From Streptomyces mangrovisoli (GTDB taxonomy: Bacteria > Actinomycetota > Actinomycetes > Streptomycetales > Streptomycetaceae), in contig NZ_LAVA02000089.1 of assembly GCF_000974985.2 (NCBI RefSeq), positions 1-47,819 on the forward strand: 47,819 nt of DNA. The letters are read 5' to 3'. Positions 32,886 through 40,622 of the stretch are shown piece by piece. Position 1 is the first letter of the stretch; every line of letters starts with the position of its first letter. The notes beneath the pieces are model-generated. The model worked only from the letters and a program-made list of their open reading frames with translations, did no database searches and had not been told where the DNA came from. The position numbers and the translations under genes were made by a program.

Positions 32886-33374
32886 ATGAGTTCACGCAGG
32901 TCCCCGGCCGGTCGGCCGGTCACCATACGGAGGGCCGTCGCGGGGGACGCCAAGCGGCTCACGCGGCTCGTGCGTGGCTCAGGCGCCTACGCGGGCAAGT
33001 ACGCGGCCGCGGTCGCGGGCTACCGGGTCGGGCCCGACTACATCGAGGCCCATCGCACCTTCGTGGCCGTCGCCGCGGACGAGGACGGAGGCCGCGTCCT
33101 CGGGTTCTACTCGCTCGTCCTCGCCCCGCCGGAGCTGGACCTGTTGTTCGTCGCCGACGAAGCGCAGGGACGGGGTATCGGACGGCTGCTCGTCGCGCAC
33201 ATGCAGTCTGAGGCCCGTGCCGCCGGGCTCGACCGGGTCAAGGTCGTGTCGCATGTTCCGGCCGAGGGGTTCTACCACCGCGCCGGAGCGGTGCGGACCG
33301 GGACCGTGCCCGCGAACCCGCCCGCCGTGCCGTGGGACCGCCCCGAGTTCGAGTTCCGCGTCCCTCCGGAATGA
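32886..33374 (+). CDS. GNAT-family N-acetyltransferase
   Basis: This 162-aa protein has the GNAT acetyl-CoA fold with motif A (DEAQGRGIGRLLVAHMQSEA) near residue 100, preceded by LDLLFVADE, and the typical FYHRAGAVRTG. It would transfer an acetyl group from acetyl-CoA to an amine. The ATG at 32886 is used; GATACT at 32874-32879 six bases before it is a good -10, so the transcript is probably leaderless. It is divergent from the GntR-ABC operon. The acceptor is unknown. Confidence 0.88.
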   Translation: MSSRRSPAGRPVTIRRAVAGDAKRLTRLVRGSGAYAGKYAAAVAGYRVGPDYIEAHRTFVAVAADEDGGRVLGFYSLVLAPPELDLLFVADEAQGRGIGRLLVAHMQSEARAAGLDRVKVVSHVPAEGFYHRAGAVRTGTVPANPPAVPWDRPEFEFRVPPE

Positions 33375-33480
33375 CGCGGTGGCCCGGTGGCCCGGCGGCC
33401 CGGTGGGCGCCGGTGTGCAGTGTGCCGTTGCCTACTGTCGGTACTCCAGGTGTCCCCTCAGCCGTAGCAGGGAGTCAAAC

Positions 33481-34272
33481 GTGCAGGACATAGGTGTCGA
33501 CCCCGTTGCCCACAATCGCGCAGCCTGGGACAAGTACGTCCAGGAGGGCAACGAGTGGTCGACGCCGGTGAGTTCGGGGGATGTCGAGCGCGCCCGCAGG
33601 GGCGACTGGTCGATCGTCCTCATCGGGCATGAGCCCGTCGACCGCTCCTGGCTGCCGGCGGACCTCACCGGCAAGGACGTGTTGTGCCTGGCCTCCGGCG
33701 GCGGCCAGCAGGGTCCGATCCTCGCCGCCGCGGGAGCGCGGGTCACCGTGTTCGACAACTCGCCCCGCCAGCTCGGCCAGGACCGGATGGTCGCGGCGCG
33801 CGACGGACTCGAGCTGCATACCGTCCTGGGCGACATGCGCGACCTCGGCGCCTTCGGCGACGCGACGTTCGACGTCGTGTTCCACCCGGTGTCCAACCTG
33901 TTCGTACCGGACCTGGCAGCGGTGTGGCGCGAGTGCTTCCGCGTCCTGCGACCGGGCGGAACTCTGCTCGCCGGCTTCCTCAACCCTGACGTGTACCTGT
34001 TCGACCATGAGGCGCTCGACGAGCGCGGCGAGCTGATCGTCGTGCACAAGCTCCCCTACAGCGACGTCACGCACTACTCCGCCGAGGAACGCGCCACGAA
34101 ATTCGGCGCGGATGCCCCGCTCGAGTACAGCCACACCCTCACCGACCAGATCGGCGGACAACTCGCCGCGGGGTTCTTCGTCACCGGCTTCACGGAGGCG
34201 CCGCACCAGTCCAACGCGTCCGCTCCCTACCTCTCCCACTACTTCGCGACGCTGGCGGTCAAGCCGGGCTGA
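33481..34272 (+). CDS. SAM-dependent methyltransferase
   Basis: This 263-aa class I methyltransferase binds S-adenosylmethionine through LTGKDVLCLASGGGQQGPIL near residue 65, with the acidic VTVFDNS at the end of strand two. The later signature is VLGDMRDLGAFGDATFDVVF, then VLRPGGTLLAGFLNP. The C-terminal half with THYSAEERATKFGADAPLEY is typical of a common actinomycete family of uncertain substrate. The GTG at 33481 is chosen on homology; the upstream frame is a shadow. An A+T-rich dyad follows it at 34303, before the HxlR gene. Confidence 0.88.
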   Translation: MQDIGVDPVAHNRAAWDKYVQEGNEWSTPVSSGDVERARRGDWSIVLIGHEPVDRSWLPADLTGKDVLCLASGGGQQGPILAAAGARVTVFDNSPRQLGQDRMVAARDGLELHTVLGDMRDLGAFGDATFDVVFHPVSNLFVPDLAAVWRECFRVLRPGGTLLAGFLNPDVYLFDHEALDERGELIVVHKLPYSDVTHYSAEERATKFGADAPLEYSHTLTDQIGGQLAAGFFVTGFTEAPHQSNASAPYLSHYFATLAVKPG

Positions 34273-34302
34273 CCCGGCGGCGAGGGGCCTGATCGGCAAC
34301 CG

Positions 34303-34326
34303 TTTTTCAAGCTTCGGCTTGAAAAA
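34303..34326. promoter_or_regulatory. Candidate HxlR operator (10-bp inverted repeat)
   Basis: TTTTTCAAGC (34303-34312), TTCG, GCTTGAAAAA (34317-34326) is a perfect 10-bp dyad 26 bases upstream of the HxlR GTG. It lacks a U-tract after the stem on the plus strand, so an operator is more likely than a terminator of the methyltransferase gene, although both are possible. Confidence 0.65.
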
Positions 34327-34352
34327 ATCAACCACAGGCGTAGCTTGGAGAT

Positions 34353-35027
34353 GTGAAGAGCTACCGGCAGTACTGCGCGGTCGCCCGCTCGCTGGATGTC
34401 GTGGGGGACCGGTGGGTGCTGCTCATCGTCCGTGAGCTGCTGGCCCTGGGACCGAGCCGGTACAGCGATCTCAAGCGCGGCCTGCCCGGCATCGCGACGA
34501 ATCTGCTCGCCGACCGGCTCCGGGCCATGGAGGCCGAGGGTCTGGTCGAGCGCTACGACGCGCCGCCGCCGGTGGCGGCCGTGCTGTTCCAGCTGACCGA
34601 CACCGGCCGTGAGCTGCGGGGCGTGCTGCTCGCACTGGCCCAGTGGGGGCTGCGCCGGATGACGTCCGGACCCGCCCCCGAGGACGCCGTACAGCCCCAA
34701 TGGGCAGCCCTGCTCGGCGGGTTGATGCTGTCCGACCGCCTGGCTCCGGGCACCGAAGCCGTCGTGGGCATCGGGTGCGAGGGCGAGGGCGAGGGCGGCG
34801 AGGGCGAGGACCTGCGGGTGATCCTGTGGCCGGGCGGGTTCTGGATCCGACGTGGCAGGGATCCGGCCGCCGACGTCACGCTCACCGGCGCGGCGCAGCC
34901 GATCGGTGCCGTCCTGTCGGGTCTGTTGAGCCCCGGCGAGGCGGAGGACCAAGGCCTGCGGATCACCGGCCGACGGCAGTTGTTGCACGACCTTGTCGAC
35001 GCGACGCCCGCAACGCGCCCCGACTGA
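34353..35027 (+). CDS. HxlR-family transcriptional regulator with C-terminal extension
   Basis: This 224-aa protein starts with a HxlR winged helix domain (residues 1-105: YRQYCAVARSLDVVGDRWVL, LIVRELLALGPSRYSDLKRG, LPGIATNLLADRLRAMEAEG). Most HxlR proteins end there. This one continues with about 115 residues, including an acidic Gly/Glu run (GCEGEGEGGEGED) and a sterol-carrier-like segment (GFWIRRGRDPAADVTLTGAA, then PGEAEDQGLRITG) that may bind a small ligand. It is 18 bases upstream of the methyltransferase gene, so the two are likely one transcript. Confidence 0.88.
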   Translation: MKSYRQYCAVARSLDVVGDRWVLLIVRELLALGPSRYSDLKRGLPGIATNLLADRLRAMEAEGLVERYDAPPPVAAVLFQLTDTGRELRGVLLALAQWGLRRMTSGPAPEDAVQPQWAALLGGLMLSDRLAPGTEAVVGIGCEGEGEGGEGEDLRVILWPGGFWIRRGRDPAADVTLTGAAQPIGAVLSGLLSPGEAEDQGLRITGRRQLLHDLVDATPATRPD

Positions 35028-35045
35028 CCCAGGAGGAGACGTGTC

Positions 35046-35855
35046 ATGACCTACGCCGAAGCCGACATCATCGCCACTGTCGAGAGGCTCACCGGAACCA
35101 GCCTCTCCGCGCTGTCCCGTGCACAGCTGGACGGCATCGACCAGTTCCACGCGGGCGGTCCCGAGGCGATCGAGCGCCTGATCCCGCATCTGGCGCTGAC
35201 CCCCGGGTCGACGGTGCTGGACGTGGGGTCCGGCCTGGGCGGTCCGGCACGGCAGGTGGCCCGGACCGCCGGTTGCCGTGTCATCGGGGTCGACATCACC
35301 CCCGCCTACGTCGCGGCCGCGCAGGCCCTGAGCGACGCCGCGGGGCTGAGCGAGCGGACCAGGTTCGTCCACAGCGACATCGGCGAGTTCGGCCGCACCG
35401 ACGTGGGTGAGTCCGTCCACAGCGGGTTCGACGCCGCCTACACCGTGCACGTCCAGATGAACATCGCGGACAAGAAGGTGTTCTACGCCGAGATCGCCCG
35501 ACTGCTGCGCCCGGGAGCACGGCTCGCGGTCTTCGAGGTCGCCCGAGGCGTCGGCGACGAGCCGGCCCTGCCCCTGCCCTGGTCCCTCGACGGTACCGAC
35601 AGCCACCTCGTCACCGCGGACGAGCTGCGTGACACGATCCGGTCCAGCGGTTTCACGCCGGTGGAGTGGGCCGACGAGAGCGCCTGGACGCGGCGCTGGT
35701 TCGACGACCTCGGCCGCGAACTCCTCGCGGGGGCGGTCCCGGCGACCCTCCCCGCGCTGCTCGCCGACGGCCCCACGCGCATGCTCAACTACGCGGCGGC
35801 GGTCGCGACGGGCGCCGTGACCGTGCAGCGCGGGGTGTTCACCGCCGGGGTGTGA
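35046..35855 (+). CDS. SAM-dependent methyltransferase (glycine/sarcosine methyltransferase-like)
   Basis: This 269-aa class I methyltransferase has motif I TVLDVGSGLGGPARQVA near residue 60, the acidic GVDITPAYVAAA, and LLRPGARLAVFEVARG. The N-terminal DGIDQFHAGGPEAIERLI resembles enzymes acting on sarcosine/dimethylglycine or small quinones. A strong AGGAGGAG site lies eight bases before the ATG. It is the second gene after HxlR and probably its target. The 15-nt repeat array follows its stop. Confidence 0.9.
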   Translation: MTYAEADIIATVERLTGTSLSALSRAQLDGIDQFHAGGPEAIERLIPHLALTPGSTVLDVGSGLGGPARQVARTAGCRVIGVDITPAYVAAAQALSDAAGLSERTRFVHSDIGEFGRTDVGESVHSGFDAAYTVHVQMNIADKKVFYAEIARLLRPGARLAVFEVARGVGDEPALPLPWSLDGTDSHLVTADELRDTIRSSGFTPVEWADESAWTRRWFDDLGRELLAGAVPATLPALLADGPTRMLNYAAAVATGAVTVQRGVFTAGV

Positions 35856-35888
35856 CCGGGGGCGCCTGCGCGCCGGACGCCGGGCCGA

Positions 35889-36023
35889 AGGCAGGCCACC
35901 GTACGGCAGGCGACCGTACCGCAGGCCAGGGCACGGCAGGCCACGCGACGGCAGACCCCGGCACGGCAGGCGACCGTACGGCAGACACCGGCACGGCAGG
36001 CCACGGCAGGGCAGACCCCGGCG
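35889..36023. repeat. Nine tandem 15-nt repeats between convergent genes
   Basis: Units of 15 bases start at 35889 and run without gaps to 36023 (consensus CGGCAGGCCACCGTA). The units at 35904 and 35964 are identical; others differ by up to five bases. The array lies between the stops of the methyltransferase (plus) and PucR (minus) genes. Because 15 is a multiple of three, it reads as pentapeptide repeats on both strands, but no start codon or ribosome binding site supports translation. Confidence 0.9.
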
Positions 36024-36041
36024 CCAAAAGGACCGGCGAAC

Positions 36042-37565
36042 CTACAGACGCCGCGACAGCACCGCCAGCAGCAGCGCCGCCCGGTCCTGGGCGGATTCGA
36101 TGTCGAGACCGGTGAGTTCGGACACCCGCTCCATCCGGTGGCGCAGGGTGTGCCGGTGCACGCCCAGCGCGCGGGCGGCTGGCTCCCACCCGCCGTTGTG
36201 GTGCAGGAAGGCCTCCAGTGACTCGTGGAGCACCGGATACGCCTCCAGCGGCGCGAGGAGATCGTCGGCCAGCCGGTCCACGGCGGCGCGCACGGGCGCG
36301 TCCGCGAGGAGGGCCGGCAGCCGCAGCCGGTCGAAGTGCGCGACCCGCCGGCCCTCGGCCTTCGCCTTGGCGGCCGCGTAACGCGCGCCGCGCAGCGCGG
36401 AGGGCAGCTCGTCCGGTGCCGCACCGGCGCTGACCCCGACGGTCATGTCCCCGGCGTCCGCCGAGTCCGTCTCGTCCAGGGCGTCCAAGGCGGCGAGCGC
36501 GGTGTCCAGGTCCACGGCACGGATCACGACGACCACGCCGTCCTCCTCGTCCTCCCGCAGCAGGAACGGGCAGCCGTTCAGGGCGTCGAGGTCGCGGGCG
36601 ACCCGCTGGGCGAGGGCGAGCCGTTGGTACCGGCTCTGGAGCAACAGCAGTACCACCAGCCGCTCTTCGGGGGCGAAACCCAGGTGCCGCAGCGAACGGT
36701 GCGCGGCTTCGGCGGTGAGCCCGCCGGCGAGGAGCGTGCCCAGTACGGCCGCGCGCAGCGCCCGGTGCGCCTCCACCACCTCCCGCGGCCGTTCGAGTTC
36801 CAGCGACAGCAGCGAGGCGGCGTGGGTGAGCAGCAGTTGGTCGAAGGGGCCGAACTCCGTGTCGGCCGCGACCGCGAGGAGTCCGCGCCGGGCTCCGGTG
36901 ACGCCGAGCGACTGGACCATGAGGTGCCGGCTCCCGTCGGAGACGCGCAGCCCGAGCGGGCCCGCGGCGCGGCCGCCGTCGGCGCCGACCTCGGCCCGTA
37001 CCCGTTCGAGGAGGGCGACACCGTCCCCGGGCGCCGCGGCGAGCACCAGGTGGTGCGGGTCGGTCACCACGGCCTCGGCGTGCAGCGCCGTGGCCAGGTG
37101 GCGCAGGATGCCGGGGATGCCCTTGCCGAGCGCGGCCCTGGTCATCTGGTGCTGGTGGGCGAGGACCCGTCTGATGGCGGCGTTCTGTTCCTGGGCCAGC
37201 GCGTCGGCGACCGCCTGGACGATGGCCAGGAACGGTGTGGGCAAAGGGACTTCGACCACCACCAGGCCGTGCGCCGCGCACTGCCGGACCAGGGCGGTGG
37301 GCACCCGGTCGTAGCCGAGCCCGGTGCCGAAGCCGATCCCCGTGACCTCCGCGGCGGCCAGCCGGTCGGCGTACGCGCGCTGCGCCTGTGCGGAGCGGCC
37401 GAGCCGCAGGCCGGTGGTGAGCACCAGTTCGCCGCCCTCCAGCCAGGGCGCCGGATCGGTCAACTCCACGGCGTGCGCCCACCGTACGGCCCGCTTCGGG
37501 TCCCCGGTGAGCAGGCGGAGGTCCATGCCGGGACGGTTGAGGAGGTCGGCGACGGTCACCGGCAT
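36042..37565 (-). CDS. PucR-family transcriptional regulator
   Basis: This 507-aa protein has the PucR N-terminal domain (VTVADLLNRPGMDLRLLTGD, then WLEGGELVLTTGLRLG), a central GGDEF-like or GAF-like region (VVVIRAVDLDTALAALDALD) and the C-terminal helix-turn-helix (AFLHHNGGWEPAARALGVHR, HTLRHRMERVSELTGLDIES). This is the CdaR/PucR pattern of regulators for purine, polyamine or amino-acid use. Divergent from the APC permease with about 180 bases between starts, so that transporter is a likely target. The ATG at 37565 is used. Confidence 0.93.
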   Translation of the reverse strand: MPVTVADLLNRPGMDLRLLTGDPKRAVRWAHAVELTDPAPWLEGGELVLTTGLRLGRSAQAQRAYADRLAAAEVTGIGFGTGLGYDRVPTALVRQCAAHGLVVVEVPLPTPFLAIVQAVADALAQEQNAAIRRVLAHQHQMTRAALGKGIPGILRHLATALHAEAVVTDPHHLVLAAAPGDGVALLERVRAEVGADGGRAAGPLGLRVSDGSRHLMVQSLGVTGARRGLLAVAADTEFGPFDQLLLTHAASLLSLELERPREVVEAHRALRAAVLGTLLAGGLTAEAAHRSLRHLGFAPEERLVVLLLLQSRYQRLALAQRVARDLDALNGCPFLLREDEEDGVVVVIRAVDLDTALAALDALDETDSADAGDMTVGVSAGAAPDELPSALRGARYAAAKAKAEGRRVAHFDRLRLPALLADAPVRAAVDRLADDLLAPLEAYPVLHESLEAFLHHNGGWEPAARALGVHRHTLRHRMERVSELTGLDIESAQDRAALLLAVLSRRL

Positions 37566-37747
37566 GTGGGTGCTCCGGGGATCACGGATCCAGGGCGTCC
37601 ACGGCCTGGACAGGTTGGAGCGGCGGCGCGGCTGAATCTCAACGGTTCGGCGTGGCTGCCGCCGAGTGGCGAAAACCTAGCATGAGCCCACTCGAACGGG
37701 CTGCGAAGCCTTCTGTCGAGCCCCCAAGAACAGACCTGGGAGCACCG

Positions 37748-39241
37748 ATGGCCGAAACCAACGCATTGAGCACGGGCGACGCGGAGTCCTCTCCTCCGGG
37801 CGATGACGCCGCCGCCCTCGCCGCCCTCGGCTACACGTCCGAGTACAAGCGGGAGATGAGCCTGTGGGGGAACTTCGCCCTCGGCTTCACGTATCTCTCG
37901 CCCGTCGTCGGCGTCTACACCCTGTTCGGTTTCGCCCTCGCCACCGGCGGGCCGCCGATGATCTGGAGCCTGGTCATCGCGGGGGTGGGCCAGTTGCTCG
38001 TCTCGCTGGTGTACGGCGAGATCGTCTCGCAGTTCCCGGTCTCCGGCGGCATCTACCCCTGGGCGCGCAGACTGTGGGGCCGCCGCTGGGCATGGATGGC
38101 GGGCTGGGTGTACGCGCTGGCGCTGCTGGCGACCATCGCCTCGGTCAGCTACGGCGCCGGACCCTTCGTCGCGCTGATCCTCGGCTTCACACCCGGAACC
38201 ACCAGCACCGTCCTGTGCGCCCTCGCCGTCATCCTCATAGCCACCCTGCTCAACCTCGGCGGCACCAGGGTCATGACGTCGGCCGCCATCTTCGGCTTCG
38301 CCGCCGAACTGGCCGGCGCGGTCGTCGTCGGGATCTGGCTGCTGACCGCGCACCGCGAGCACGGCCTGGGCGTCATCTTCCACACCTTCGGCGCCGGGGG
38401 AGCGGGTTCGTACACCTCCGCCTTCCTCGCGTCCGGACTCGTCGGCCTCTACCTCTACTACGGCTTCGAGGCCTGCGGCGATGTCGCCGAGGAGGTCAGC
38501 GACCCGAGCCGGCGCATCCCCAAGTCGATGCGCATGACGATCTACGTCGGCGGCGCCGCCGCGACGTTCGTGGCGGTCGCCCTGCTGCTGGCGGTGCCCG
38601 ACTTCGGCGCGGTGATCAGCGGCAAGGACGCCGACCCCGTGTACACCGTCCTGCAGAACGCGTTCGGCGACGTGGGCACGCGGATCGTGCTGTGCGTCGT
38701 CCTGATCTCGTTCCTCTCCTGCGCCCTGAGCCTGCAGGCTGCGGGCAGCCGTCTGCTGCAGTCGTACGCCCGCGACCGCATGATCTTCGGCAGCTCCTAC
38801 CTGGCGAAGTTCTCCTCGGCCCGGCACGTGCCCCCGTACGCGCTGGCCGTGACGGCGATCCTGCCCGCGCTGGTGATCGTCGGTTCGACGGTCTCCGCGG
38901 ACGCGCTCACCCGCATCGTCTCCTTCGCCGCGCTCGGCATCTACATCGGCTTCCAGATGGTGGTGTTCGCGGCCCTGCGGGCCAGGCTGAAGGGCTGGCG
39001 CCCCAGCGGCGCGTTCAGTCTCGGCAGGTGGGGGCTGCCGGTGAACATCGCCGCTCTGGTCTACGGTGTCGCGGCCGCGGTCAACATGGCCTGGCCGCGC
39101 ACCCCGGACGCCGCCTGGTACGACAACTACCTGGTGATCATCTCGGCGGTGCTGGTCGTCGGCCTGGGCCTGGTCTACCTGTTCGTGGCCAAGCCGGACC
39201 AGCGCAGCGACGCCCCGGCGGGCGACGCCATCCCCGGCTGA
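37748..39241 (+). CDS. APC-family amino acid/amine permease
   Basis: This 497-aa integral membrane protein has 12 predicted membrane segments. It includes the family landmarks WGNFALGFTYLSPVVGVYTL, LVSLVYGEIVSQFPVSGGIY, WMAGWVYALALLATIASVSY and LYYGFEACGDVAEEVSDPSR. It imports amino acids, GABA or similar amines by proton symport. The ATG at 37748 with GGGAG about nine bases upstream is preferred; an ATG at 37682 would add 22 residues without a better site. It is divergent from PucR, its presumed regulator. A strong terminator follows. Confidence 0.9.
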   Translation: MAETNALSTGDAESSPPGDDAAALAALGYTSEYKREMSLWGNFALGFTYLSPVVGVYTLFGFALATGGPPMIWSLVIAGVGQLLVSLVYGEIVSQFPVSGGIYPWARRLWGRRWAWMAGWVYALALLATIASVSYGAGPFVALILGFTPGTTSTVLCALAVILIATLLNLGGTRVMTSAAIFGFAAELAGAVVVGIWLLTAHREHGLGVIFHTFGAGGAGSYTSAFLASGLVGLYLYYGFEACGDVAEEVSDPSRRIPKSMRMTIYVGGAAATFVAVALLLAVPDFGAVISGKDADPVYTVLQNAFGDVGTRIVLCVVLISFLSCALSLQAAGSRLLQSYARDRMIFGSSYLAKFSSARHVPPYALAVTAILPALVIVGSTVSADALTRIVSFAALGIYIGFQMVVFAALRARLKGWRPSGAFSLGRWGLPVNIAALVYGVAAAVNMAWPRTPDAAWYDNYLVIISAVLVVGLGLVYLFVAKPDQRSDAPAGDAIPG

Positions 39242-39247
39242 CGGTCG

Positions 39248-39277
39248 GCGGGGGCACCACCTCGGCGGTGCCCCCGC
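39248..39277 (+). terminator. Terminator hairpin of the APC permease gene
   Basis: GCGGGGGCACC (39248-39258) pairs perfectly with GGTGCCCCCGC (39267-39277) around an eight-base loop, beginning six bases after the stop. Confidence 0.8.
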
Positions 39278-39437
39278 GCTGGATGACCTGGCCGCCGTCG
39301 GGTCGAGGTGCGCCCGCGTCGGCGCCGGTGCATCGAGGATGCAGCGCTTCCAGCGCCAGGCGCACGGCGTGCTCGACGCCGCAGGCGGTGTCGTCAGAGG
39401 GCAGGCGTACATCAGGAGTGATGCGGGATCGCGGTGC

Positions 39438-40007
39438 TCAGCTCGTCCGCGTGCCGGTGAGCGTCCCGGAGGCCAGGACGTGTCCCGCGAGAGCGGCCGG
39501 CACGGCCTGCATGTCGGCGACCTTGGTGAAGTCGATGTCGGTGTCCAGGGCGTAGAGGTGGAAGCGGTAGCGGTGCGTGCCGTGGCCCGGGAGCGGTCGC
39601 GGCCCGGCGTACTTGGCCTGGCCGCGGCGGTTGGGAAGGAAGTGGAAGCGCGGATCGTCCGGTGTCAGCGCTCCTTCCGCCAGACCGCCGTCGACGGCCG
39701 GGAATGCGGCGATCGTATGGATGCCGGGTGCGGCGGTCGGCACGTCGAGGTCTTCGAGTACGAGGACCAGGCCCTTCGTTCCCTCGGGAAGCGGACTCCA
39801 CGCGAGTGCGGGCGAGGTGTCGTCGCCGATGAACTGCCCGCAGTGTTTGGCGGGTACGACCTGCCCGTCCCGGAAGGCCGGTGAGGTCAGCGTGATGCGG
39901 TTCTCGGTCGCGAGTCCGGGGGCGTTGGCGATGCTCGCGGCCTCGTCGGGACGGCGGTTGCGCAGCAGTCGGCCGACCGGGAGGAGAAGGACCTCTACGG
40001 GGTGCAT
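39438..40007 (-). CDS. YbhB/YbcL-type PEBP family protein
   Basis: This 189-aa protein has the phosphatidylethanolamine-binding-protein fold. It shows the PEBP motifs DDTSPALAWSPLPEGTKGLV, LVLEDLDVPTAAPGIHTIAA and GHGTHRYRFHLYALDTDIDF. The N-terminal 25 or so residues (VEVLLLPVGRLLRNRRPDEA) are atypical but not a clear signal peptide. The cytosolic members may bind phosphate-containing ligands. The gene begins 11 bases after the MarR stop on the same strand, so it is in the MarR operon and probably controlled by it. Confidence 0.88.
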   Translation of the reverse strand: MHPVEVLLLPVGRLLRNRRPDEAASIANAPGLATENRITLTSPAFRDGQVVPAKHCGQFIGDDTSPALAWSPLPEGTKGLVLVLEDLDVPTAAPGIHTIAAFPAVDGGLAEGALTPDDPRFHFLPNRRGQAKYAGPRPLPGHGTHRYRFHLYALDTDIDFTKVADMQAVPAALAGHVLASGTLTGTRTS

Positions 40008-40018
40008 GGTGTTCCTGT

Positions 40019-40444
40019 TCAGGAGTCGGCAAGGCGGAGGAGCAGGGGGGCGACGCGCAGGAGGTCGGCGCGTTCGGCGGGGGTGAGTTCGGCGAGACGG
40101 TCGTTGAGCCAGTCCTGCCGGTGGCGGCGCGACGCGGTGGAGGCTTCCCGGCCCTGTTCGGTCAGGGTGAACAGCACTTTGCGCCGGTCCTCGACCCCTC
40201 GGGACTTCGTGACGTACGCCTGCTGTTCGAGCCGTCGCACCGTCTGGCTCATCGATCCGAGCGTGACCTTCGCGAACGCGGCAAGGTCGCTCAGGCTCAG
40301 GGGGCCCTGCTTGTCGAGAGCGACGAGCACGAGCAGGGATGCGTCCGGCACCTCCCCCTCCGCGCGTTCGGAGCGGAATCGGCTGTAGAGCCGCACCACC
40401 GCTCGCCGCAGTTCGGCGCCCACCTCGTCGACGTCCCCGCTCAC
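40019..40444 (-). CDS. MarR-family transcriptional regulator
   Basis: This 141-aa regulator has the MarR dimer/wing pattern: SLLVLVALDKQGPLSLSDLA, FAKVTLGSMSQTVRRLEQQA, YVTKSRGVEDRRKVLFTLTE. The GTG at 40442-40444 is preceded by AGGAGGT. An A+T-rich operator region lies directly upstream. It is the first gene of a two-gene operon with the PEBP protein and is likely autoregulated. The ligand is unknown. Confidence 0.93.
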   Translation of the reverse strand: MSGDVDEVGAELRRAVVRLYSRFRSERAEGEVPDASLLVLVALDKQGPLSLSDLAAFAKVTLGSMSQTVRRLEQQAYVTKSRGVEDRRKVLFTLTEQGREASTASRRHRQDWLNDRLAELTPAERADLLRVAPLLLRLADS

Positions 40445-40455
40445 AGCGCACCTCC

Positions 40456-40496
40456 TATTACTTAGTAGACCTTAGCATCTACTAAGTATTACTTAG
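40456..40496. promoter_or_regulatory. Candidate MarR operator: dyad plus direct repeat
   Basis: CTTAGTAGA (40461-40469) and TCTACTAAG (40478-40486) form a perfect 9-bp dyad with an eight-base spacer. TATTACTTAG appears twice, at 40456 and 40487, 31 bases apart. The block begins 12 bases upstream of the MarR start and is an A+T-rich island in GC-rich DNA. Confidence 0.8.
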
Positions 40497-40622
40497 AAAA
40501 ATGGGATGGCCGAGCACGCGCACACCACCACGACCAGCGATCCTTCGGCCGTACTGGTGGTGGCGTGGGCCGCCGGTCGTGTCTGCGGACCAGGGGGTCG
40601 GCGGGCCCTGTAGGACCGTGAC

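Noticed and set aside
35789..36424. Pentapeptide-repeat protein on either strand at the 15-nt array
   Set aside because: No start codon with a ribosome binding site; it lies at the stops of two well-supported convergent genes.
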